Shown in pieces: positions 1-6,209 of a DNA stretch of 10,290 bases (positions are counted from its first letter, which is position 1; the number at the start of each line of letters is the position of its first letter). Below the pieces are notes generated by a model. It was not told the origin of the DNA. It made no database searches and was given only the letters and a program-made list of their open reading frames with translations. The stretch comes from Actinomycetota bacterium (lineage in GTDB: Bacteria > Actinomycetota > Actinomycetes > Nanopelagicales > Nanopelagicaceae), in assembly GCA_010028225.1 (NCBI GenBank), contig RGOY01000036.1, forward strand, positions 1 through 10,290, read 5' to 3'. Position numbers and translations under genes: made by a program.

Positions 1-1
1 A

Positions 2-625
2 TGTTTTCCCATTCTGGCTCAAGCGCCAATCTTCTTTGCACTTTTCCAGGTTCTTAACGGCTTAGGTGCAGAGCCTCCGCAAGGGCGTGGTGTACTTGAA
101 GGTGAGACAGCTCTTCTAAAGTCTGCGGCTAATGCAGAGTTCTTTGGCGCGCCAATCTCATCAAGTTTTCTCGGCAACGATAGTTCACTCGTAGTCAAAA
201 TTGTGACCGCATGTCTGATTGTTTTTATGTCTGCAACGACATTCACCACCCAACGACAGTTGATGACAAAAGGCATGCCGAAGATGGATTCGAAGAACAA
301 TATGATGTTGCAACAACAGAAGATCATGTTGTATCTCTTCCCCTTCATCTTCGCAGTCTCTGGCGTGTATTTCCCGGTCGGCGTATTGATTTATTGGTCG
401 ACGACAAATCTTTGGACTTGGGGACAGCAGTTCTATGTCATTAAACGAAACCCAACACCTGGCTCACCTGCCTTTGAGGCTCTGCAACAAAAAAAGGCGG
501 CGAAACTAGGGATGACTGTGCAGGAGATGGAGGCGATGAACGATCCAAAACGTAAGGCTGCGACAGAGGAGCAAAAACAGATCGGACAACGCCAACAACC
601 AAAAAAGAAGAAAAAGAAGAAGTAA
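2..625 (+). CDS. yidC: Membrane protein insertase YidC (5' end outside window)
   Basis: YidC/Oxa1/Alb3 family insertase, which places proteins in the cytoplasmic membrane alone or with SecYEG. The gene enters the window already open; 207 codons remain. Visible membrane segments are at about residues 3-20 of the fragment (PILAQAPIFFALFQVL, the family's conserved hairpin), about 58-78 (VKIVTACLIVFMSATTF) and about 113-140, where PVGVLIYWSTTNLW is the typical last transmembrane segment of actinobacterial YidC. The protein ends in a charged tail (EEQKQIGQ...) closing with seven lysines, as expected for the ribosome-facing C-terminus. It lies 31 bases upstream of jag, the usual partner downstream of yidC, and is probably co-transcribed with it. 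Family assignment is firm; the start cannot be seen. Confidence 0.95.
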   Translation, partial: CFPILAQAPIFFALFQVLNGLGAEPPQGRGVLEGETALLKSAANAEFFGAPISSSFLGNDSSLVVKIVTACLIVFMSATTFTTQRQLMTKGMPKMDSKNNMMLQQQKIMLYLFPFIFAVSGVYFPVGVLIYWSTTNLWTWGQQFYVIKRNPTPGSPAFEALQQKKAAKLGMTVQEMEAMNDPKRKAATEEQKQIGQRQQPKKKKKKK

Positions 626-656
626 CCAATAAATCCGACAAAAAGGACAAATTATT

Positions 657-1151
657 ATGTCAAGTGAAGAGGTAGTGGAATCAACAAAGTCTCTGGCTGC
701 CCAGTTAGAAGAAGAGGGCGATATAGCAGCGGACTACTTGGAGGCACTTCTTGATATCGCAGATCTAGATGGAGATATCGAGATCTCGGTTGAGAATGAC
801 CGAGCCTCGCTCGCTATCGAAGGCGGGGATCTCTCCCATCTTGTCGGCCAATCAGGAGAGGTGCTCGATGCTCTTCAAGAGCTAACTCGCCTTGCTGTTC
901 AAACTTCAACAGGTGAGCGAAGCCGCTTGATGCTTGATATTGATGGATTTCGCGCCCAGAAACGCAAGAGCCTTGCCGAACTTGCTGAGGAGACCGCTGC
1001 TGAAGTTAAGAAGAGCGGTAAAGCAGTGAAATTAGACCCCATGAATGCTTTTGAGCGCAAGATCGTCCATGACACCATTCAAAAACTCGGCCTTACTAGT
1101 GAATCCGAAGGAGAAGATCCCGACCGTTGCGTCGTGGTTCATCCTGCTTGA
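657..1151 (+). CDS. jag: Jag/KhpB-type KH-R3H RNA-binding protein
   Basis: 164-residue cytoplasmic RNA-binding protein of the Jag (SpoIIIJ-associated, KhpB) family. A KH-like domain spans about residues 38-98, with the GxxG loop as GQSG (64-67) inside HLVGQSGEVLDALQ. An R3H domain follows (about 100-164) with the defining Arg-x3-His at R134 and H138 (ERKIVH). The Jag_N domain of firmicute homologues is absent; an acidic stretch (EEVVES...QLEEEGD) stands in its place, as usual in Actinobacteria. In firmicutes KhpB binds many small RNAs and mRNAs and affects cell division; its role in Actinobacteria is less clear. The ATG at 657 has a ribosome-binding site (AAAAGGA, 641-647) about 9 bases upstream. 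The TGA stop overlaps the preferred rsmG start by three bases (TTGA). Confidence 0.93.
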   Translation: MSSEEVVESTKSLAAQLEEEGDIAADYLEALLDIADLDGDIEISVENDRASLAIEGGDLSHLVGQSGEVLDALQELTRLAVQTSTGERSRLMLDIDGFRAQKRKSLAELAEETAAEVKKSGKAVKLDPMNAFERKIVHDTIQKLGLTSESEGEDPDRCVVVHPA

Positions 1152-1756
1152 CCGTTTCACGTGAAACCAGAGCGCAAGAACTCTTTGGGCAGCAGGGCGA
1201 AAAGATCCTCCAGTACGCCGATCTTCTCGAGAGTGAGGGAATCAAGCGTGGCTTGGTCGGTCCCAGCGAGGCGCATCGAATTTGGGACCGCCATATCGAG
1301 AACTGTCTTCCTTTAACCAAGCTTTTTGACCCCAATTCCACCGTTCTTGATGTTGGAAGTGGGGCAGGTTTGCCGGGAATCGTTATTGCTTTAGCACGCC
1401 CAGATCTTGAAGTTACCCTCATGGAACCCCTTAAGCGCCGAGTCGATTTTCTGGAAGAAGTGCTTCGGGCTCTTCAACTCCCCCTCAGGGTGATTCATTC
1501 GAAAGCGGAGCGAGCAAAAGAGGTCTTTCATCACGTCACTGCAAGGGCTGTCGCACCACTTCCGCGTCTTGTAGATGCAACATGGCACCTCATCGAGAAG
1601 GGTGGGTCGCTTTTAGCCATGAAAGGCGAGCGCGCCGCGCTTGAAATCGAAGAACTCCCCCACGATAAGCGGCGTAAATCCATGGATATTGAACTCAAAG
1701 AGATCAGTTGGCAAGAGAACGTGAGTCGAATTGTCATAATTCGTCGCATTTCCTGA
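1148..1756 (+). CDS. rsmG: 16S rRNA (guanine-N7) methyltransferase RsmG (GidB)
   Basis: RsmG methylates N7 of the 16S rRNA guanine equivalent to E. coli G527 with S-adenosylmethionine; its loss gives low-level streptomycin resistance in several bacteria. From the start used here the protein has 202 residues. It shows the family's RHIENC segment (48-53), the SAM-binding loop VLDVGSGAGLPG (66-77) and ARAVAPLPRLV further on. No ATG lies before these motifs. Two in-frame TTG codons fit: 1148, forming a 4-base TTGA overlap with jag, and 1127, adding seven residues and preceded by AAGGAG at a rather long spacing of about 13 bases. I prefer 1148 because it fits coupling to jag, but 1127 is quite possible. 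Either way the parS site at 1153-1168 lies inside the coding region. Confidence 0.93.
   Translation: MTVSRETRAQELFGQQGEKILQYADLLESEGIKRGLVGPSEAHRIWDRHIENCLPLTKLFDPNSTVLDVGSGAGLPGIVIALARPDLEVTLMEPLKRRVDFLEEVLRALQLPLRVIHSKAERAKEVFHHVTARAVAPLPRLVDATWHLIEKGGSLLAMKGERAALEIEELPHDKRRKSMDIELKEISWQENVSRIVIIRRIS
1153..1168. promoter_or_regulatory. parS site 1 (ParB binding, centromere-like)
   Basis: The 16 bases CGTTTCACGTGAAACC match the widely conserved chromosomal parS consensus TGTTTCACGTGAAACA at 14 of 16 positions. Only the two outermost bases differ, and the 14-base core (1154-1167) is a perfect palindrome. ParB loads here as a CTP-dependent clamp and spreads, marking the origin region for ParA. 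The site lies within codons 2-8 of rsmG, 0.7 kb upstream of parA, where other Actinobacteria and Gram-positive bacteria often carry a parS. Identification rests on the sequence match and position; binding is not shown. Confidence 0.9.
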
Positions 1757-1833
1757 GGTCATAACTTTTCAACTCATCTTCTTAGCCCCTATCGAATGCC
1801 ACCGATGTCATTTATCTAGGGTTAACTACCGCC

Positions 1834-2739
1834 ATGACTGAGCTTCGGGATTCACGTGAAACATCAACGAAAGTCGTTGGCGTCAAACGACTTCGAGAAC
1901 CCATGCCCACTCCTTCAAAAACACGAATTTTTACTGTTGCCAATCAAAAAGGTGGAGTGGGAAAGACGACCACAGCGGTCAATGTTGCGGCCGCGCTCTC
2001 AATGGGCGGCCTTCGCACCCTCATTATTGATCTCGACCCCCAAGGAAATGCCAGTACTGCATTCGGAATCCCCCGCGATGAACTTCCAGGAATGTACGAA
2101 GTTATCAACCACGATCAACCACTTCGCGAAATCGTCATCCGGGTCAATGGCTACCCATTTCTTGAATGTGCACCAGCGACACAATCACTAGCGAATTCAG
2201 AAGTAGAACTTGTTTCGATGGTGGCTCGAGAGATGCGCTTGAAGAAAGCAATCAGCGATCTACTCGATGAACGAGAGCGAAATGGCGAGCGAATCGATTA
2301 TGTCATCATCGATTGTCCACCAAGCCTTGGACTTCTTACCATCAATGCACTCGTTGCAGCAGAAGAACTTCTCATACCAATCCAGTGCGAGTACTACTCA
2401 CTCGAAGGTCTTGCACTTCTTTTACATACATTAACTTTGGTACGAGAACACCTCAATCCCAAGATTGAATTAACCACGATTGTCTTGACTATGTTTGACG
2501 GAAGAACAAGATTGGCAAACGATGTTGCAACGAGTGTCCGTCAACATTATCCAAAAGAATTAATCGATATCCCAATTCCTCGCGCAGTGCGCGTTTCTGA
2601 AGCTCCTTCTTATGGACAGACAGTGATGACCTATGACCCGCTATCAACTGGAGCTACTGCTTACATGGCGATTGCTCGCGAGATAGCAAATCGTGGCGCA
2701 GGAATATCCGGCGAATCTTTAACAGCGAAAGGCGCATAA
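1834..2739 (+). CDS. parA: Chromosome partitioning ATPase ParA (Soj)
   Basis: 301-residue ParA/Soj ATPase that binds DNA non-specifically as an ATP dimer and, stimulated by ParB, moves the parS-marked origin. The deviant Walker A motif KGGVGKTT is at residues 39-46, Walker A' IIDLDPQGNAS at 64-74, and Walker B with its continuation, YVIIDCPPS, at 156-164. The late signature IPIPRAVRVSEAPSYG (246-261) is typical of chromosomal ParA. An N-terminal extension of about 30 residues precedes the ATPase fold, as often in actinobacterial ParA. An alternative ATG at 1903 (MPTPSK) would remove most of it and leave the second parS upstream of the gene. The 77-base gap after rsmG shows no convincing -35/-10 pair, but has room for a promoter. 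The TAA overlaps the parB ATG by one base (TAATG), implying translational coupling. Confidence 0.96.
   Translation: MTELRDSRETSTKVVGVKRLREPMPTPSKTRIFTVANQKGGVGKTTTAVNVAAALSMGGLRTLIIDLDPQGNASTAFGIPRDELPGMYEVINHDQPLREIVIRVNGYPFLECAPATQSLANSEVELVSMVAREMRLKKAISDLLDERERNGERIDYVIIDCPPSLGLLTINALVAAEELLIPIQCEYYSLEGLALLLHTLTLVREHLNPKIELTTIVLTMFDGRTRLANDVATSVRQHYPKELIDIPIPRAVRVSEAPSYGQTVMTYDPLSTGATAYMAIAREIANRGAGISGESLTAKGA
1848..1863. promoter_or_regulatory. parS site 2 (ParB binding) in parA 5' coding region
   Basis: GGATTCACGTGAAACA matches parS consensus TGTTTCACGTGAAACA at 14 of 16 positions; the mismatches are at positions 1 and 3, so the left half is imperfect while the right half is exact. Its centre is 695 bases from that of site 1. 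It covers codons 5-10 of parA if the ATG at 1834 is used, or the 5' leader if the ATG at 1903 is used. Besides marking the origin, ParB bound here could repress parAB; that is inference from position. Confidence 0.8.
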
Positions 2740-3617
2740 TGAGTAAACGTGGTGGACTTGGTAGAAATCTAGATGCATTAATTCCCATTAAGTCTCCAAC
2801 ACCAATTCTTTCAACAAAAACAGATGTCAGCGATAACGAAAACATCGCGCGAGTTGTACCAATCTCATCAATCCGCCCTAACCCAAAACAACCCCGAACT
2901 ATTTTTGATTCTGCCGCCCTCAAAGAGTTGAGTGATTCAATTCGAGAGGTTGGGTTACTGCAACCTCCAGTAGTGCGTGAAGTTAGTAACGGCAATTACG
3001 AACTAATCATGGGTGAGCGAAGATTTCGTGCAAGCCAGGCGGCAGGACTTCGCGAAATTCCGGTAATTGTTCGTGAAACCAGCGATAAAGAGATGCTCCG
3101 TGAAGCGCTCATCGAGAACATTCACCGCAGTGAACTTAACGCTCTTGAAGAGGCATCTGCCTACACCCAGCTCCTTCAAGATCTTGGCGTTACACATGAT
3201 GAGCTAGCGGCAAAAGTGGGTAAATCTCGAGCGGCAATCAGTAACACAATCCGTTTGATGCACCTTCCTCCCTCTATTCAACGAAAAGTCATAGAGGGCT
3301 CAATCTCGCCCGGCCACGCCAGAGCACTCCTAGGTCTTTCTAATCCAACGGAAATGGAAGCCCTCGCCAGAAGAATCATCAGTGAGAATCTATCGGTTCG
3401 AGCCACTGAGGAGATTGTTGCCATCACAAGTGGCAAAGAACGTAGCGCTAAGAGTGCGAAGAAGACTGATCCTTTTGCTCGAGTTGAGTTCAAGGAATTG
3501 GAAGAGAGATTAGAGAATCAACTCAATACTCGGGTGAAGATCGAGCGGAAGAAGATTGTTATTGATTATGGCGATGGCCAGGACCTACAGCGAATCGTAC
3601 GGTTGATTGAAGGTTAA
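2739..3617 (+). CDS. parB: Chromosome partitioning protein ParB (Spo0J), CTPase
   Basis: 292-residue ParB that recognises parS, clamps DNA using CTP and activates ParA. The N-terminus KRGGLGRNLDALIP (3-16) is the ParA-stimulating peptide, including the basic residues K3, R4 and R9. The CTP-binding N domain starts near residue 39 (VVPISSIRPNPKQPR) and carries GERRFRAS (92-99) and ENIHRSELNALEEA (126-139, usually ENLQREDLNPLEEA). A helix-turn-helix at about 152-173 (THDELAAKVGKSRAAISNTI) reads parS, and a C-terminal dimerisation region lies at about 245-292. Length is normal. The start is set by the one-base overlap with parA and a GAAAGG ribosome-binding site at 2727-2732. The stop is only 21 bases from the stop of the convergent cwlM gene. 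Confidence 0.96.
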   Translation: MSKRGGLGRNLDALIPIKSPTPILSTKTDVSDNENIARVVPISSIRPNPKQPRTIFDSAALKELSDSIREVGLLQPPVVREVSNGNYELIMGERRFRASQAAGLREIPVIVRETSDKEMLREALIENIHRSELNALEEASAYTQLLQDLGVTHDELAAKVGKSRAAISNTIRLMHLPPSIQRKVIEGSISPGHARALLGLSNPTEMEALARRIISENLSVRATEEIVAITSGKERSAKSAKKTDPFARVEFKELEERLENQLNTRVKIERKKIVIDYGDGQDLQRIVRLIEG

Positions 3618-3638
3618 GGATCTATCTCTAAGTTGGCG

Positions 3639-4772
3639 CTATTGACGAATGCCAGCACGACGCAGATCTTCGATTCGAAGAGTTCCTGTTTTAGCATCAC
3701 TCTCGGCATCAAGATAAAGGCGTTGAATCGCGACAACTAATGCCTCAGCGACAATCTCTCTAAACGAGGGGTCAGAGATGCGCTCGCGGTCTGATGGATT
3801 AGAAAGGTAACCGATATCTATTCGAACTGTCGGTGATTTAGTTAGTCGTAGCAAGTCCCAGCTCTTTGCATGGGTTCGACAATTCAACATCTGTGTTCTG
3901 GCAGCAATCTCACGTTGGGCAAGTGTGGCAAAACGTTCGCCGATCACTGACTTAATCCCCTCACGCTCATTGCCGAAGTAGTAGGAGGCAACTCCCTCGG
4001 CTCGCTCATTTGGGTAGTTATCGCAATGAAGGGATATAACAAGATCGGCACTAACCTGGTTGGCGAAATCGATTCGATCCGATTCACTCGGGGATCGATC
4101 GGCAGTACGGGTGATATGGACTTCTACGCCTAGTTCGGCGAGGCGTTTGCTTAACCGAGTGGCGAGGTCAAAAGTGAACTCAGACTCGGTTATTGCGCCA
4201 AAACTGTGGCCCGGATTAGCCCCACCCCAACTCGGGTCCACAACGATGACCTTTTCAAGGAGTGAGGGTCCTTTGCGATTGCGAAGAGCATCTTCGCGAA
4301 GTGCAGTAGCGGGTCCGCCCGCGACTGTTCGGGTTAACCGGATCAGCGCTACCACTGTGGTCTCACCACAACGCCCGTCACCTTCTAAACCAACCGAACG
4401 CTGGAATTCTTTGAGGGCCAGGGCGCTCTTAGGTCCAAAGATTCCATCTGCGCGGCCTACATCAAAACCCATTCCGAGCAATCTTCGTTGAAGAGTTGCC
4501 ACATCATCGCCGCGCATCATTGGTGAGGTTAGTTCGATCAAACGATCACCAAGACGCCACCTTGCTTCTTCAAGAGCTTGCAAGGTCTTCTGGTCACACT
4601 CGCCCGTCACCTTCAACCCGCGGCTTTGTTGTAGAGCGCGAACTGCCTCAACAACGTTCTCATCGAAGAGAGAGCCAGCCTTCGCCAAGAAACCAAGAGA
4701 TTGAAGCGAAGTCGTAAGTTGTAAGACTCGATCACCTGAGTCGCCACGAACTAGCACGTTATCTGCCCTCAC
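3639..4772 (-). CDS. cwlM: CwlM-like protein: two peptidoglycan-binding domains plus degenerate amidase_3 domain
   Basis: 377 residues with no signal peptide or membrane segment, so probably cytoplasmic. Two PG_binding_1-type repeats lie at about 7-70 (VRGDSGDRVLQLTTSLQSLG) and 87-145 (MRGDDVATLQRRLLGMGFDV), followed by an N-acetylmuramoyl-L-alanine amidase (amidase_3) fold at about 174-353. In active enzymes the zinc ligands are the His of DPGHGG, a Glu and the His of SxHxN, plus a catalytic Glu in VExGFLSN. Here E196 and H249 (SLHCDN) remain, but DPGHGG reads DPSWGG (179-184) and the catalytic Glu is D319 (RIDIGYLSN). Hydrolase activity is therefore doubtful. Mycobacterial CwlM, in the same neighbourhood, regulates MurA and interacts with MurJ and FhaA rather than cutting peptidoglycan; a similar role is inferred. 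The start is GTG at 4772 with a weak AGAGAG upstream. A terminator separates it from trxA, so it probably has its own promoter in 4773-4820; I could not pick one confidently. Confidence 0.88.
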   Translation of the reverse strand: MRADNVLVRGDSGDRVLQLTTSLQSLGFLAKAGSLFDENVVEAVRALQQSRGLKVTGECDQKTLQALEEARWRLGDRLIELTSPMMRGDDVATLQRRLLGMGFDVGRADGIFGPKSALALKEFQRSVGLEGDGRCGETTVVALIRLTRTVAGGPATALREDALRNRKGPSLLEKVIVVDPSWGGANPGHSFGAITESEFTFDLATRLSKRLAELGVEVHITRTADRSPSESDRIDFANQVSADLVISLHCDNYPNERAEGVASYYFGNEREGIKSVIGERFATLAQREIAARTQMLNCRTHAKSWDLLRLTKSPTVRIDIGYLSNPSDRERISDPSFREIVAEALVVAIQRLYLDAESDAKTGTLRIEDLRRAGIRQ

Positions 4773-4820
4773 AACTCTCTATTTTTGTAGTGATCGTTGG
4801 AGTGATCATCGAAGAGATAC

Positions 4821-4857
4821 TAAAAAACCCTCATCAAATATTCGAACTATTTGATGA
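4821..4857 (-). terminator. Intrinsic terminator at the end of trxA
   Basis: On the minus strand TCATCAAATA and TATTTGATGA form a perfect 10-base-pair stem (right arm on + 4848-4857, left arm 4831-4840) around the 7-base loop GTTCGAA. Three G residues and a run of six T (4822-4827) follow. The stem is AT-rich and the T run starts three bases after it, so efficiency may be moderate. Its first arm uses the last trxA codons and part of the TAG stop. There is no T run on the + strand side, so it works for minus-strand transcription, ending the murJ-trxB-trxA transcript before cwlM. Confidence 0.8.
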
Positions 4858-5170
4858 ATTCATCCAACTCTTTGAGAAGGACCGGCTTCGGCTTGGCACC
4901 AATAATTGCCTTAACAACTTCACCACTTTGGAAGACGCTCATATTAGGGATTGAACTGACGCCATATTGCATCGCCAATTGTGGTTCCTCATCAGTGTTG
5001 ATCTTAACGATTTTGATTTTACTTGAGTACTCATTGGAGATCTCTTCCAATACTGGTGCGACTGCTCGACATGGACCGCACCACTCTGCCCAAAAATCAA
5101 CAATCACGGGTACTTTGCTTTCCAATACAACGCTCTTGAAATTCGCAGAAGTTACTTTTTCAGTTGCCAT
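4847..5170 (-). CDS. trxA: Thioredoxin
   Basis: 107-residue thioredoxin, a cytoplasmic disulfide reductase that passes electrons from thioredoxin reductase to target proteins. The redox motif WCGPC is at 30-34 (C31 and C34) inside VDFWAEWCGPCRAVAPVLEE, and the cis-proline is P75 in SSIPNMSVF. Length and fold are complete for the family. The ATG at 5170 is preceded by GAGAGGCGG about 10-18 bases upstream. The gene follows trxB by 90 bases, a gap that may hold its own promoter, and ends inside the terminator stem. The trxB-trxA pair beside cwlM matches the trxB2-trxC-cwlM order of Mycobacterium. Confidence 0.96.
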   Translation of the reverse strand: MATEKVTSANFKSVVLESKVPVIVDFWAEWCGPCRAVAPVLEEISNEYSSKIKIVKINTDEEPQLAMQYGVSSIPNMSVFQSGEVVKAIIGAKPKPVLLKELDEFIK

Positions 5171-5187
5171 TTCTCAATCCGCCTCTC

Positions 5188-5216
5188 ATTTTCGATGTGC
5201 TAATGATACTTATCAA
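5188..5216 (-). promoter_or_regulatory. Possible sigma-70-type promoter for trxA
   Basis: In the 90-base gap between trxB and trxA the minus strand carries TTGATA (+ 5211-5216; 5 of 6 to TTGACA) and GAAAAT (+ 5188-5193; 4 of 6 to TATAAT) separated by 17 bases. Transcription would start about 10-12 bases before the trxA ATG, giving a very short leader that cuts into or removes the ribosome-binding site. I saw no SigR-type GGGAAT-N18-GTT element on this strand. Weak evidence; trxA may simply be read through from trxB. Confidence 0.25.
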
Positions 5217-5260
5217 ACTTCTTAGCCGATACTCACCGACAGGAATTCACTCAAGGAAAA

Positions 5261-6193
5261 CTAACTATGTTGGAGGAATCGCTCAGCATCAAGTGCGGCC
5301 TGACAACCAGATCCTGCAGCAGTTATTGCTTGGCGATATGTGTGATCAACTAAATCCCCACAAGCAAAAACACCTTTGAGGTTGGTCTTAGTCGACCTAC
5401 CTTCAACCTTCACATATCCCTCGTCGTCGAGCTCGATTTGTCCAGTTACCAACTCACTCCTTGGTAGATGACCAATAGCTACAAAAAGACCTGTGAAGTC
5501 CTTAACACTCTCCTCGTTACTCTTGAGATTTCGGATCTTCAATCCAGAGACTTTCTCACTGCCCAACACATCAATCACTTCAGAGTCCCAGAGAAACTCG
5601 ATCTTAGGATTAGCCAACGCTCTCTCGGCCATGATCTTCGATGCACGAAGCGAATCTCGCCGATGGATGACCGTAACTTTTGAAGCAAATCTTGTAAGGA
5701 AATTTGCCTCTTCCATCGCAGAGTCACCACCACCGACTACGGCGATTGATTGATCACGAAAGAAGAAACCATCACAGGTAGCGCACCATGAAACACCGCG
5801 CCCTGAAAGTCGTTTCTCATTAGGCAAACCAATTTCCTTGTATGCAGACCCCATAGCAAGAATCACACTTTTTGCTTTGACTGTCGTTCCAGAGCCGTCG
5901 GTAAGAGTCTTTATCTCAGCCTTCAAGTCCATCGAGACGATGTCATCTGTGATGATCTTGGTGCCAAAGCGGAGGGCTTGGTTTCGCATCTGGTCCATCA
6001 AATCTGGACCCATAATTCCTTCTTTAAATCCTGGGAAATTCTCGACTTCAGTGGTGTTCATCAAAGCGCCACCCGCAGTCACCGAACCTTCATAAAGAAT
6101 GGGTGAGAGTTGAGCTCTCGCGGTATAGATGGCGGCGGTGTAACCAGCAGGACCTGAACCGACAATCACTACATCAGCGATATCTGTGCTCAC
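5261..6193 (-). CDS. trxB: Thioredoxin-disulfide reductase (NADPH, FAD)
   Basis: 310-residue low-molecular-weight thioredoxin reductase, reducing thioredoxin with NADPH through FAD and a redox disulfide. The FAD-binding GSGPAG is at 12-17 and TTEVENFPGF at 47-56. The active-site pair is C137/C140 in WCATCDGFFF. The NADPH-binding GGGDSAMEEA is at 154-163 with the NADPH-specific HRRDSLRAS at 177-185, and the second FAD motif VFACGDLVD is at 275-283. All key residues are present. The start is GTG at 6193 with a strong ribosome-binding site, GAGGGGGA (+ 6197-6204). It begins 16 bases after the murJ stop, so the two are almost certainly co-transcribed, and trxA lies just downstream. Confidence 0.97.
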   Translation of the reverse strand: MSTDIADVVIVGSGPAGYTAAIYTARAQLSPILYEGSVTAGGALMNTTEVENFPGFKEGIMGPDLMDQMRNQALRFGTKIITDDIVSMDLKAEIKTLTDGSGTTVKAKSVILAMGSAYKEIGLPNEKRLSGRGVSWCATCDGFFFRDQSIAVVGGGDSAMEEANFLTRFASKVTVIHRRDSLRASKIMAERALANPKIEFLWDSEVIDVLGSEKVSGLKIRNLKSNEESVKDFTGLFVAIGHLPRSELVTGQIELDDEGYVKVEGRSTKTNLKGVFACGDLVDHTYRQAITAAGSGCQAALDAERFLQHS

Positions 6194-6196
6194 ACT

Positions 6197-6204
6197 TCCC
6201 CCTC
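6197..6204 (-). promoter_or_regulatory. Strong ribosome-binding site fixing the trxB GTG start
   Basis: On the minus strand GAGGGGGA sits 3 bases before the GTG at 6193 (about 6 from the centre of the G run). It lies in the 16-base gap after the murJ stop and is the clearest purine-rich ribosome-binding site on this strand of the window. It supports the GTG start of trxB and its independent initiation within the murJ-trxB transcript. Confidence 0.6.
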
Positions 6205-6209
6205 AATCA

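Noticed and set aside
19..348. Minus-strand open frame over the yidC fragment
   Set aside because: Overlaps conserved YidC membrane segments on the other strand and has no recognisable features.
600..625. Lysine-run end of yidC as a frameshift or sequencing slip
   Set aside because: The frame stays open to a TAA just before the jag ribosome-binding site, and lysine-rich tails are normal for YidC.
1757..1833. Promoter for parA in the rsmG-parA gap
   Set aside because: TAGGGT (1817-1822) and CATAAC near 1760 are loose -10 matches without a -35 at usual spacing; not strong enough to annotate.
3067..3081. TGTTCGTGAAACC-like sequence inside parB as a third parS
   Set aside because: The right half resembles parS, but the central CACGTG palindrome is missing three bases, so it is at best a half-site explained by codons for VRET.
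4060..4491. Open frame of 143 codons on the + strand
   Set aside because: It lies wholly antisense to cwlM, is rich in Arg/Ser/Pro as expected for a shadow frame, and has no recognisable domain or ribosome-binding site.
4851..5225. Open frame of 124 codons on the + strand over trxA
   Set aside because: Antisense to a complete, highly conserved thioredoxin; no family resemblance.
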